From Microbispora sp. H11081 (GTDB taxonomy: Bacteria > Actinomycetota > Actinomycetes > Streptosporangiales > Streptosporangiaceae), in the NCBI RefSeq assembly GCF_012999535.1, contig NZ_JABBWV010000009.1, positions 62,001-126,000 of the forward strand: a stretch of DNA of 64,000 nt, read 5' to 3'. Each line of letters opens with the position of its first letter. Within the stretch, counting starts at the first letter, position 1. Below are positions 7,971 to 15,747 of the stretch, piece by piece. The position numbers were made by a program, and so were the translations under genes. Under the pieces are notes generated by a model. That model ran no database searches. It was given only the letters and a program-made list of their open reading frames with translations, and was not told where the DNA came from.

Positions 7971-8588
7971 TCAGAGCGCTACCGCGGCGGCGCAGGTGAC
8001 GGCGCCCAGCGCCCGGCGGGCGCCGGTGGTGCCGGTGACGTCCGAGACGGTGCAGTCGGTGCGGTAGACGGCGCCGTCAGCCCTGCGGACGGTGACCCTC
8101 AGAAGCCCCGCGGGAGCTCCGGTGGCCGACGGAGACACGATCGTGGTGGGCAGAGTGCCCGTGAACGCCGTGCTGGGACCCGCGGCCAGGCTGATGTCGT
8201 AGTAGTAGCCTGCAGGGAACTGCGAGGTGATGTCCCTCCACCCGGTGGTGTCGTGGACCCAGACGTGGCCCCGGCGGGCCGATCCCGTGTATGTGGTCGA
8301 GCCGGTCGGCAGCACGAAAGCCGGGGTGGTCCCGGCCACCGGGACGGCGGTGAAGTCAGTGACGATGTTCGTCGAGTCGAGGCGCGGGTAGACGACGACC
8401 TTCTTGTCCTTCTCCCCGGCCGGGTTCGCCGCCTGCGTGGCGGGGGTGTTCTTCACCGGCGCCGCGCTCGCCGCGACCGCACCGGACAGCCCAACGGTCG
8501 CGCAGGTCACCGCCGCCGCCGCGGACCACATCAGCAGGCGACCGGCGCCACGCGTACCAGCGGCCGAGCTGCTACTACGAGAAATCAA
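7971..8588 (-). CDS. Secreted hypothetical protein
   Basis: The 205-residue protein has a long basic, serine-rich n-region, a hydrophobic core (WSAAAAVTCATVGLSGAVA) and a likely signal-peptidase site after ASAAP. The mature part is beta-rich (YPRLDSTNIVTDFTAVPVAG, RRGHVWVHDTTGWRDITSQF) and ends with a pair of cysteines (TDCTV, AVTCAAA) that could form a disulfide. No family was recognised. The start is the rare TTG, chosen because GGGGGGA stands 7-8 nt upstream and the resulting signal peptide is complete. It is transcribed alone, preceded by a 384-bp region with lower GC content. Confidence 0.75.
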   Translation of the reverse strand: MISRSSSSAAGTRGAGRLLMWSAAAAVTCATVGLSGAVAASAAPVKNTPATQAANPAGEKDKKVVVYPRLDSTNIVTDFTAVPVAGTTPAFVLPTGSTTYTGSARRGHVWVHDTTGWRDITSQFPAGYYYDISLAAGPSTAFTGTLPTTIVSPSATGAPAGLLRVTVRRADGAVYRTDCTVSDVTGTTGARRALGAVTCAAAVAL

Positions 8589-8972
8589 TTTGATTTCCCC
8601 CCATGTGAGAATTGGTCTTTCCGGGCCAACGCGTTTTCACGCGATGCGACACCGAAGATACCCGTCAGGGGAAACGCGGGCAGTGAGCCACTTACTGGAT
8701 ACCGGCAAACAGATGTTACGCCTTACTCAAAGCCGTCCCAGCCATCTCACTATCTCCTCTTATTCCACACGTGAACATCGTTGTGCCACCCAACGCACCT
8801 ATATGAGGCTTCAGCCGGACATCCAGGAAATAGAGCTGAGCGGGTACGACGCCCTATCGCATAGTTCGGGAGTAATTTCCCGCCGAACGCCCCAAGAACG
8901 GGCGACAGGGGGTCATTTCCATAAATCGAAGCGCGGCCGTGGCGCGACCGGCGCGGCGGTTTCACGGCGAGC
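8589..8972. other. Lower-GC upstream region of the secreted protein gene
   Basis: This gap precedes the 8588 start on the minus strand and is clearly less GC-rich than its surroundings. A small stem CGCGT/ACGCG around GAAA lies about 45-55 nt before the start. I looked for c-di-AMP and c-di-GMP riboswitch cores, both common before actinobacterial secreted-protein genes, and did not see them. A long leader or several promoters are possible. Confidence 0.4.
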
Positions 8973-10184
8973 TCAGCGGGCTCCCCACATCAAGCCCTCG
9001 ATTTCGGCCCGGGAGCGGGGATCGTCGGGATGGGCCAGCCCGAGCAGGACCGTGCTGCCGCCGTCCGGCCGGGTCAGCAGGGTCACCCGCATGAAGGCGG
9101 GCTCGTTGACGACGTCGGTGTACTCGGCGCGTACGGCGCGGGTGTGGCCGGGCCGCCCGCCGACGGTCACCGCGCGGTCGTCGACCACCTCGACCTTGTC
9201 GCCGTGCAGCAGCAGCTGGGTGTAGAGGTCGCCCAGGTCGATCACGGCCGAGCGCAGGTTGGGCGGGTCCACGGGGTCGCCGGGCCGCGCCATGACCGTG
9301 GCGCTGTCGCCACGCGCGGCGGACGAGGTGAAGCCGGTCACGGGCGCGACCACGCCCTCCCGCCACTGCGGCGGCAGCGTGAAGGCGACCCCCGCGATCT
9401 GGTCGTGGACCACCGTGGGGGGCACGCTCTCGGTTCGCTGCAGGACCGTGACCACCACCGCGCCGATGACGGCGGCGGAACAGACCAGCGCGAGTCCGCC
9501 GGCGAGGAGGCGCCGCAACCAGCGGGGCATCCGCCGGGGCGGCGTGGCGGGCGGGCGGTAGCGACGGGCCGACGGGGGCAGGTCGTCCTCGGTCTTTCCC
9601 GGCTCCAGCCCCAGTGAAGGCCACGCCGGGCGGTCGGCCGGTCGCGCATCGCCCACCGGCGCGCCGTACGGACGGTCGGGCGGTCGTGCTCCGGACGTCG
9701 GCACGTCGTACGGGCGGTCGGCCTGCCGCGCATCGGACACCGGCGCGCCGTAGGGGCGGGTGAAGCCGCCTCCGGCGCCCTCGGCTCCCGGGTGCGCCGG
9801 TCCCTGAGGGGTCACGTCGCCGGGCAGACGGTACGCCCGGGGTAAGCCCTCATCCGCGCTCCGCGCCGCCTCGGGCCGCTCCCGTGGGCTCCGGCCCTCC
9901 TGCCCCGCCTCGCTCCTGTCCGGCAGGATGTAGGGGCGGGCGGCGAAACCCTCCCGCACCGGGCCCGCGCGCCTGGCCCTCTCCTCCGCCGCGTCGCCCG
10001 GCAGCCGGTACGCGCGGGTGAAGCTCTCCTCGTCGTCGGCCTCAGGGGCGCCGTAGGGCCGTGTGGGCCACTGCGGGGACGACGAGGGCTCGCCCCGCCC
10101 GTACGGGCGGGTGGGGTCATCCTCGGACGGCGGGGACTCCCCCTCGGCGGGAGGCCAGACCCTGCGCATCCACTGGTCATCCAC
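8973..10184 (-). CDS. Single-pass membrane protein with Arg-Pro-Tyr repeat cytoplasmic region
   Basis: The 403-residue protein has a disordered N-terminal half (about 1-215) with at least eight related repeats such as TRPYGAP, TRAYRLPGD, ARPYILPD and DRPYGAPVGD. A basic stretch and one transmembrane helix follow (LLAGGLALVCSAAVIGAVVVTVL, about 226-250), then a C-terminal globular domain of about 150 residues (VAFTLPPQWREGVVAP, MRVTLLTRPDGGSTVLLGLAHPDD). The topology is probably cytoplasmic repeats and an external sensor-like domain. No known family was recognised. It lies downstream of, and on the same strand as, the metalloprotease gene, which suggests but does not prove a link. Confidence 0.82.
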   Translation of the reverse strand: MDDQWMRRVWPPAEGESPPSEDDPTRPYGRGEPSSSPQWPTRPYGAPEADDEESFTRAYRLPGDAAEERARRAGPVREGFAARPYILPDRSEAGQEGRSPRERPEAARSADEGLPRAYRLPGDVTPQGPAHPGAEGAGGGFTRPYGAPVSDARQADRPYDVPTSGARPPDRPYGAPVGDARPADRPAWPSLGLEPGKTEDDLPPSARRYRPPATPPRRMPRWLRRLLAGGLALVCSAAVIGAVVVTVLQRTESVPPTVVHDQIAGVAFTLPPQWREGVVAPVTGFTSSAARGDSATVMARPGDPVDPPNLRSAVIDLGDLYTQLLLHGDKVEVVDDRAVTVGGRPGHTRAVRAEYTDVVNEPAFMRVTLLTRPDGGSTVLLGLAHPDDPRSRAEIEGLMWGAR

Positions 10185-10322
10185 ATAGCCTCCCGGGCGG
10201 CCTGGCCGGGCGCGCGTGGGACGGAACCGGCGAGCGACTCGGCGCTCAGGGCCGGGCGCGGGGCTCCATGACCTTGAACGCTGCTGTGGAGTTACTCACA
10301 CCCGCGCCGTCACGTCAACGGC

Positions 10323-11606
10323 TCACACCGATTCGTCATCGACCCGCACCTCGTGCTCCGCCCGGGACTCGAGGACATCCTCCCCTCCGTCCCTGGTGCT
10401 GTCAGGCATGGGGTCGTCCGCGTCGTCCCCGGCGGGCTCCTTGAGGTCGGCGGCGGCCTTGCGCGGCCCCGCGTCGGCCGTCCGCGCCGACGGGCGGCGG
10501 TAGGTGTCCCACATCTGGTGGACGCGTACGCCCTGGCCCGCGGTGAACTCGCGCATGCAGCGATCCTGGCCGTAGTCCATGAAGTTGTGGATCGGGTCGC
10601 CGCCCGGCGCGGGACAGGTGTCCTTCTTCGCGGGACAGCCGTTCGTCGGGTGCGCCTCGGCGGGGGTGTCGTCCACCGAGTCGCCCGGGGCCTTGCAGCC
10701 GTTCTCGAAGGTGTGCAGCAGGCCGAGCCAGTGGCCGATCTCGTGCACGGCCGTGAAGCCTCTGGCGAAGTCGCGCAGCGGGCCGCCCGGCACGCTCCGC
10801 CAGTCGATGACCACGCCGTCGAGCACCGGCTCGTCGTCGTACCAGTACGGGTAGGTGGAGTAGCCGAGCACGAGCCGGCTCAGCTGCGCGATGTACAGGT
10901 TGAGCGTCTCCGGACCCCCGACCCGCAGCTTCTTCTTCATCGGCTCCTCGTAGCCGAGGGGGTCGTGGAACCAGCTCCGGTTATCGGTGTGCGTGATGCC
11001 CTTGAGCTCGTAGCGCACGCCGGTGTCCGCCCCGCCGTACCCGCCGGAGTAGGCCGTGTTCAGCACCGCGATCTGCTTGGAGACCGCGGCGTCGGGCAGG
11101 CCGAGCGCACGGTCCTTGATGATGTGCACCCACACCGGGACCGTGATCCGGGCTGGGACGCCGGGCGCCTTCCCTCTCGGCGCCGTTCCCTCCCCCCGCG
11201 CCGCCGGAAGCCGGCGGGCCGGGTCGGCCTGGATCCGGGCGGCGTCGCCGGGCCCGGGCTCACGCGGCTTCGACGGGTGGACGGGCGGCTGGGGTAGCGC
11301 ACGGGTGGGCCCGGCCTCGCCGCGCCGGCGCTGTGAAGCGGCCTGACGGGCCTGGGACACGCCGTAACGGGTCTGGGGCACTGCCTGGCGGGCGTGCGCC
11401 ACGGCCTTGCGACGCTGTGGCGAGGAGTGGCCGCGCGGCGGCGCGGCCTGGCGAACCAGGCAGTCGTCCGGCCGCGAGACCGGCGAACCACGCATTCCGG
11501 CGCCGGCGTGCCCCCCGCTCATCCGGGCGGCGGACGCCGGGGTGGCGCAGGCGCCACCCAGCGCGTAAAGGCATGCAAGGACGACGGCGATGGGTCGCCG
11601 AACCAT
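10323..11606 (-). CDS. Secreted zinc metalloprotease, pappalysin/M43-like
   Basis: The 427-residue protein has an N-terminal signal peptide (MVRRPIAVVLACLYALGG, cleavage near ATPASA), then a long Arg/Gln/Pro-rich spacer (about 30-150). The catalytic domain has the extended zinc motif HEIGHWLGLLH with ligands His288, His292, His298 and catalytic Glu289, and a downstream Met-turn in FMDYGQDRC (Met343). Cysteines around the active site fit the M43 cytophagalysin/pappalysin pattern. It should be an extracellular endopeptidase; the substrate is unknown. The spacer may be a propeptide. An acidic tail (GDDADDPMPDS) ends the protein. Confidence 0.88.
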   Translation of the reverse strand: MVRRPIAVVLACLYALGGACATPASAARMSGGHAGAGMRGSPVSRPDDCLVRQAAPPRGHSSPQRRKAVAHARQAVPQTRYGVSQARQAASQRRRGEAGPTRALPQPPVHPSKPREPGPGDAARIQADPARRLPAARGEGTAPRGKAPGVPARITVPVWVHIIKDRALGLPDAAVSKQIAVLNTAYSGGYGGADTGVRYELKGITHTDNRSWFHDPLGYEEPMKKKLRVGGPETLNLYIAQLSRLVLGYSTYPYWYDDEPVLDGVVIDWRSVPGGPLRDFARGFTAVHEIGHWLGLLHTFENGCKAPGDSVDDTPAEAHPTNGCPAKKDTCPAPGGDPIHNFMDYGQDRCMREFTAGQGVRVHQMWDTYRRPSARTADAGPRKAAADLKEPAGDDADDPMPDSTRDGGEDVLESRAEHEVRVDDESV

Positions 11607-11677
11607 TCGTTCCCCCGATACGGCTGGTCAGAAGGCTGACCTTAGCCGCAGGGGAAGTGATGATCCCGGATCGACAC

Positions 11678-11941
11678 TCAGGTGCCGGACGGCTCTCCGG
11701 ACGGTTCGCCCTTGGGCAACCCGTCGTAGATCTCCTTGCACTCCGGACAGACCGGATACTTCTTCGGGTCGCGGCTGGGCACCCAGACCTTGCCGCACAG
11801 GGCCCGCACCGGCGCGCCGGTCACGTAGCTCTCAGTGATCTTGTTCTTGTCGGCGAAGTGCGAGAAGCGCTCGTGGTCACCGTCGCCGTGCGAGAGCCGG
11901 GGTGTTACGTCGCTCTCGGGAAGAATCTTCGTGCCGCTCAC
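11678..11941 (-). CDS. DUF3039 family protein
   Basis: The 87-residue protein starts (GTG) MSGTKILPESDVTPRLSHG and contains HFADKNKITESYVTG, ALCGKVWVPSRDP and CPECKEIY. The Cys of ALCG together with CPEC could bind one metal. DUF3039 is a small actinobacterial family of unknown function, usually a single-copy housekeeping-like gene. No Shine-Dalgarno sequence is present, but TAGACT, a good -10 hexamer, ends 8 nt before the GTG, so the mRNA is probably leaderless. Longer in-frame starts upstream would place this hexamer inside the gene. Confidence 0.85.
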   Translation of the reverse strand: MSGTKILPESDVTPRLSHGDGDHERFSHFADKNKITESYVTGAPVRALCGKVWVPSRDPKKYPVCPECKEIYDGLPKGEPSGEPSGT

Positions 11942-11987
11942 GAGTGACAAGTCTACTGAGCGAGACGTGAGCCCCGGCCCTCCCACG

Positions 11988-12022
11988 CGTACGGCTCCCG
12001 CTGGGGAGGCGGGAGCCGTACG
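11988..12022 (-). terminator. 14-bp hairpin terminator of the MFS gene
   Basis: Perfect 14-bp stem (11988-12001 with 12009-12022) and a 7-nt loop, starting 14 bp beyond the MFS stop codon on the minus strand and ending before the DUF3039 start. Confidence 0.7.
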
Positions 12023-12035
12023 GGAAGAAAGGACG

Positions 12036-13604
12036 TCAGCCCATGTGGACCGCGGCGCCCTCGGTCTTCCTGCCGGCCCTGACGAACAGGGCCAGGATCG
12101 CCGCGACGACGGCGACCCCCGTGCTCACGAGGAAGCCGAGGTGCAGGCCGTCCATGAAGGACAGGTGCGCCGCGTCGGCGATCGTCTTGGCCACCTCGGC
12201 CGGGAGCCCGGGCGGGGCCTGGCCCACCGAGGCCAGGGCCTTCAGCCCTTCCATCTCCTCCGGCTTGACGCCCTGCGCGATCGGGCCGAGGTAGCCCGGC
12301 AGCACCGAGGCCACCTTGGCGGACACGACCGCGCCGAGGATGGCGGTGCCGAGCGCGCCGCCGACCTGCATCGCGGAGTTCTGCACGCCGCCCGCGACGC
12401 CGCTCAGCTCCTCGGGGGCGTTGCCCACGATGATCTCGGTGGCGCCGACGAACACCGGCGACAGGCCGAAGGCGAGCAGCACGAACGGTATCGCGGTGTC
12501 GGCGAAGGCCGCGTCGACGCTGAGCCGCGACATGAGGAACATGGCGACGGCGGCGATCACCATGCCGCCCGCGATGGTGAACCTCGGGCCGAGCCTGCCG
12601 ATGAGCATGCCCGCGATGGGCGACGCGACGATCATGCCGGCGCTCATGGGCAGCATCCGCAGGCCGGAGTCGAGCGGGCTCAGCCCGTGCACGCCCTGGA
12701 AGAAGAACGTGAGGAAGAACATCACGCCGAACATCGCGAACGGCATGAGGATCATGAGAACGGTCCCGATCGAGACCGAGGCGTTGGCGAACAGGGACAG
12801 CGGCAGCAGCGGCTCGCGCGCCTTCGACTGCCAGAACAGGAACACGCCCCCGACCACCACGGCGGCGGCGAGGAAGCCGAGCGTCTTGGCGTCGCCCCAG
12901 CCCCACTCGGGGGCCTTGATGATCGCCCAAACCAGCGCGAACATCGCACCGGACAGCAGCACGACGCCGAGCCAGTCGATCCTGGACAGCGTCTTGGCCT
13001 TGCTCTCCCGCAGCGCCCACAGCCCGAACGCCAGAGCCACCACGCCGACCGGCACGTTGATGAAGAACACCGACTGCCAGCTCACGTGCTCCACCAGGAC
13101 GCCGCCGATGATCGGGCCGCCCGCGCTCGACAGGCCGAGGATCGCGCCCCACGCGCCCATGGCCGCGTTCAGCTTCTCGCCGGGGAACGCCGACCGGAGC
13201 AACGCCAGCGCGGCGGGCTGGAGCAACGCGCCGAACAGTCCCTGCAGCACGCGCAGCGCGATCAGCATGCCGATGGAGGACGACAGGCCGATGGCGAGGG
13301 AGGTCAGCGCGAAGCCGACGACACCGATCAGGAACACCCGCTTGTGCCCGAAGAGGTCGCCGAGCTTGCCCGCGGTGATCAGGAAGACCGCCAGCGCGAG
13401 CAGGTAACCGCTCGTCACCCACTGCAGGTCGGCCAGTGTCGCATTGAGTTCGACCTGGATGACCGGGTTCGCGATCGCCACGACCGTGCCGTCGAGCATG
13501 ACCATGATGACGCCGAGCGAGACGGCGAGCAGTGTGAGCCAAGGATGGCCCTGGCTCCGTCCCGGAGACGCGTCGGCGTCCACCGCCGATGCGGCTTGAG
13601 TCAT
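12036..13604 (-). CDS. MFS multidrug exporter, DHA2 (EmrB/QacA) family
   Basis: The 522-residue protein has about 14 hydrophobic segments and the family motifs LDGTVVAIANPVIQ (motif D1), GKLGDLFGHKRVFLIG (motif A, loop 2-3) and LLRSAFPGEK. The length and 14-helix layout fit proton-driven drug:H+ antiporters of the DHA2 group. The substrate cannot be read from the sequence. The gene is divergent from a TetR regulator across a 135-bp spacer with TGTCA/TGACA palindromes, the classic arrangement in which the repressor controls its exporter and responds to the exported compound. Confidence 0.92.
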   Translation of the reverse strand: MTQAASAVDADASPGRSQGHPWLTLLAVSLGVIMVMLDGTVVAIANPVIQVELNATLADLQWVTSGYLLALAVFLITAGKLGDLFGHKRVFLIGVVGFALTSLAIGLSSSIGMLIALRVLQGLFGALLQPAALALLRSAFPGEKLNAAMGAWGAILGLSSAGGPIIGGVLVEHVSWQSVFFINVPVGVVALAFGLWALRESKAKTLSRIDWLGVVLLSGAMFALVWAIIKAPEWGWGDAKTLGFLAAAVVVGGVFLFWQSKAREPLLPLSLFANASVSIGTVLMILMPFAMFGVMFFLTFFFQGVHGLSPLDSGLRMLPMSAGMIVASPIAGMLIGRLGPRFTIAGGMVIAAVAMFLMSRLSVDAAFADTAIPFVLLAFGLSPVFVGATEIIVGNAPEELSGVAGGVQNSAMQVGGALGTAILGAVVSAKVASVLPGYLGPIAQGVKPEEMEGLKALASVGQAPPGLPAEVAKTIADAAHLSFMDGLHLGFLVSTGVAVVAAILALFVRAGRKTEGAAVHMG

Positions 13605-13648
13605 GGAGGTTCCCCCTTAGCGACACTGAGCAGACCCGCAGTAATTTA

Positions 13649-13704
13649 TGTCAGCTCATGACAGATGACAAATGCTTTTATCCGACATACGGTGACATCT
13701 GACA
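13649..13704. promoter_or_regulatory. Candidate TetR operator(s) between MFS and tetR genes
   Basis: TGTCA-GCTCA-TGACA (13649-13663) is a perfect interrupted palindrome. TGACA recurs at 13666-13670, 13693-13697 and 13700-13704. The sites lie in the shared promoter region, where a dimeric TetR protein would block both genes. Confidence 0.5.
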
Positions 13705-13739
13705 GCCTGTGAACCGAGAGTTTCGAGGAGGTGACCGCC

Positions 13740-14378
13740 GTGGGTCTGCGTGAGCGCAAGAAGCAGCGGACGAGGGACGCCCTGATCGACGCGGCCCTCG
13801 ACCTTTTCCTCTCCCAGGGCTACGAGGCGACGACGATCGACCAGATCGCCGCCCGGGTGGAGGTCTCGCCGAGGACCTTCTTCCGCTACTTCGCCTCCAA
13901 GGAGGACGTGGCGCTCTCTCCGACGGCCGACGAGCAGGAGATGTTCCTCGCCGAGTTGGTCGCCCGGCCGCTGTCGGAGCCGCCGTTCACCGCGCTGAGT
14001 CAGTCGATGCGCGCCATGCTGAGCATCCTAAAAGAGGCGGATGGGGCCGAGGCGAGCAGGGTGGTGAAGGCTCAGCGGCTCGTCCATTCCACACCGGTCC
14101 TGCTCGGGGGCGCGATGCGGTTGATCAGGGAGAACGAGCGCAGGCTGATCGCCGAGGTGGCCCGCAGGAGGGGGACGACGCCCGACGACCTGCAGTCGCA
14201 GCTCGTCGTGTCGGTCTTCGTGAGCATCGGACTGCTCTGCATGGACGGGCCGACGGAGGACCTAAGCGGCCTGGCACGCCGATACGAGGAACTGCTCACG
14301 CTGGCGGAGCGCTCCCTGCGGCCCGGCTGGGACCTGCCCGTACGCGCCGAGGCCGCACCCGCGTCGGTCGCGAGCTGA
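13740..14378 (+). CDS. TetR/AcrR family transcriptional regulator
   Basis: The 212-residue protein has an N-terminal TetR helix-turn-helix (RDALIDAALDLFLSQGYEAT, then VSPRTFFRYFASKEDVAL, about 12-55) and a helical ligand-binding domain. The second GTG (13740) is preferred because GAGGAG (13725-13730) then has 9-nt spacing; the GTG at 13731 would touch the ribosome site. It probably represses the divergent DHA2 exporter and itself, with an exported toxic compound as likely inducer. The C-terminal domain resembles the mycofactocin/AcrR-like group, but no specific subfamily is certain. Confidence 0.9.
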   Translation: MGLRERKKQRTRDALIDAALDLFLSQGYEATTIDQIAARVEVSPRTFFRYFASKEDVALSPTADEQEMFLAELVARPLSEPPFTALSQSMRAMLSILKEADGAEASRVVKAQRLVHSTPVLLGGAMRLIRENERRLIAEVARRRGTTPDDLQSQLVVSVFVSIGLLCMDGPTEDLSGLARRYEELLTLAERSLRPGWDLPVRAEAAPASVAS

Positions 14379-14417
14379 CGCCGGGACCGGAGCCACACGC
14401 GGCCGCCCCGTGCCGCC

Positions 14418-15470
14418 TCAGAGCAGCACGACGCACCCTCGCTCGCGCAGCGGGCGGACGCAGCCGGGCACCTCCTCGAACTTGGTCCAGCGCAAGTCGA
14501 GCTTCTCAAGCCGGGGCAGCTCCGCCAGCCCGCCGGGGAGCGTGGTGAGGCGGGTCGCCCGGAGGTCCAGGTGGGCCAGGCCGGTCAGGCGTACGACGGA
14601 GTCCGGCAGCCGCTCCAGGGGGTTGCCCCGCAGGTCCAGGTGGCGCAGCGCGCCCAGCCCGCCGATCGAGCCTGGCAACTCCGCGATGCGGTTGTTCCTC
14701 AGGTGCAGCTCGCGCAGCCCGGTCAGGCGTCCGATCGTCTCCGGCAGCGCGGTCAGCCGGTTGTCGTGGACGCGCAGCTCGTGCAGGCCGGTCATGCCGC
14801 CGATCTCCGCGGGCAGCGCGGCCAGCCGGTTCTCGGCGAGGTTGAGATAGCCGAGCCGGTCGAGCCGTCCCAGCGTGGCAGGCACCGACGTGAAGTCGTT
14901 GTCGCTCAGGTAGAGGCAGTCCGTGAGGCAGGGCAGGTCGCCGATCTCCGCGGGCACCTCGCGCAGCCGGTTGTGGCCCAGGTCGAGCATGCGCAGCTCG
15001 CGGAGGCGTCCCAGGCCCGGAGGAAGGTCCTCGATCTCGTTCTCCGCCAGGACGAGCGACCGCAGCCAGCTCAGCCGCCACAGGGTCTCGGGCACGGCGC
15101 TCAGCGCGTTGCGCCCCACGCCGAGATGTTCGAGCGACCCGACGCGGCCCAGCTCGGGAGGGAGTGCCGTGATCCGGTTGCCGTAGAGCAGCAGGGCCCG
15201 CAGCCGCTCCAGGCGCGCGATCCACGCGGGCAGCCTCGTGAGCGCGTTCCCGTCGAGATCGAGGTGACGGAGCGTGCCCATGTCGCCAAGCGTCTCGGGC
15301 AGCGACGTCAGCCCCGCGCCCGGCGCCACCAGGGCGACCGGCACACCCCCGGCGAGCCGTACGGCGCCCGGGGGCGCCCAGTCCACCACGGGCGCGGCGC
15401 CACCGGCCTGTCCGGGACCGGTGGCGCCGGGGCCGGGCTCGCCGGGGGCAGGCACATCGAGATCGGGCAT
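14418..15470 (-). CDS. Leucine-rich repeat protein (intracellular, bacterial type)
   Basis: The 350-residue protein consists of about a dozen 23-residue LRRs of the pattern LPxxLGxLxxLxxLxLxxNxL (for example LPETIGRLTGLRELHLRNNR) after a Pro/Gly-rich N-terminus (MPDLDVPAPGEPGPG). It has no signal peptide, no membrane helix and no kinase, Roc or other attached domain, so it is probably a cytosolic interaction scaffold. Such free-standing plant-like LRR proteins are sporadic in actinomycetes. It is convergent with the tetR gene (39 bp apart) and divergent from the mannanase gene. The final residues CVRPLRERGCVVLL form a capping segment with two cysteines. Confidence 0.87.
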   Translation of the reverse strand: MPDLDVPAPGEPGPGATGPGQAGGAAPVVDWAPPGAVRLAGGVPVALVAPGAGLTSLPETLGDMGTLRHLDLDGNALTRLPAWIARLERLRALLLYGNRITALPPELGRVGSLEHLGVGRNALSAVPETLWRLSWLRSLVLAENEIEDLPPGLGRLRELRMLDLGHNRLREVPAEIGDLPCLTDCLYLSDNDFTSVPATLGRLDRLGYLNLAENRLAALPAEIGGMTGLHELRVHDNRLTALPETIGRLTGLRELHLRNNRIAELPGSIGGLGALRHLDLRGNPLERLPDSVVRLTGLAHLDLRATRLTTLPGGLAELPRLEKLDLRWTKFEEVPGCVRPLRERGCVVLL

Positions 15471-15747
15471 GGCAGCCGACCCTACAGATCACCCACCCGC
15501 CCCCGCACCGCTAGAGGCCGCCTCACCGGGACAACAGGTGAACGTTTCATCGGTGTTTCACTACCGCGGCGAGGGCGTCCGAGGGGAGATCGCGCTGGTC
15601 CGGTGGGCCCAGGCAGCAGAACCGGTTCAGTTGCCACGATCCCATGACGGCCGCCCCGGAGGACGCGCGCTGTACGGCTCCGGCTCCCCCCGCCTATGGT
15701 GCGTTCGGCGCTCCGACCGGCGCCGCTCCCCCACCCGAGGTACCCAA

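Noticed and set aside
8589-8760. c-di-AMP or c-di-GMP riboswitch before the secreted-protein gene
   Set aside because: The conserved core sequences of those riboswitches could not be found; only a small GAAA-capped stem is visible.
13731-13739. First GTG as start of the tetR gene at 13731
   Set aside because: The GAGGAG ribosome site directly touches it; the second GTG has a proper 9-nt spacing.
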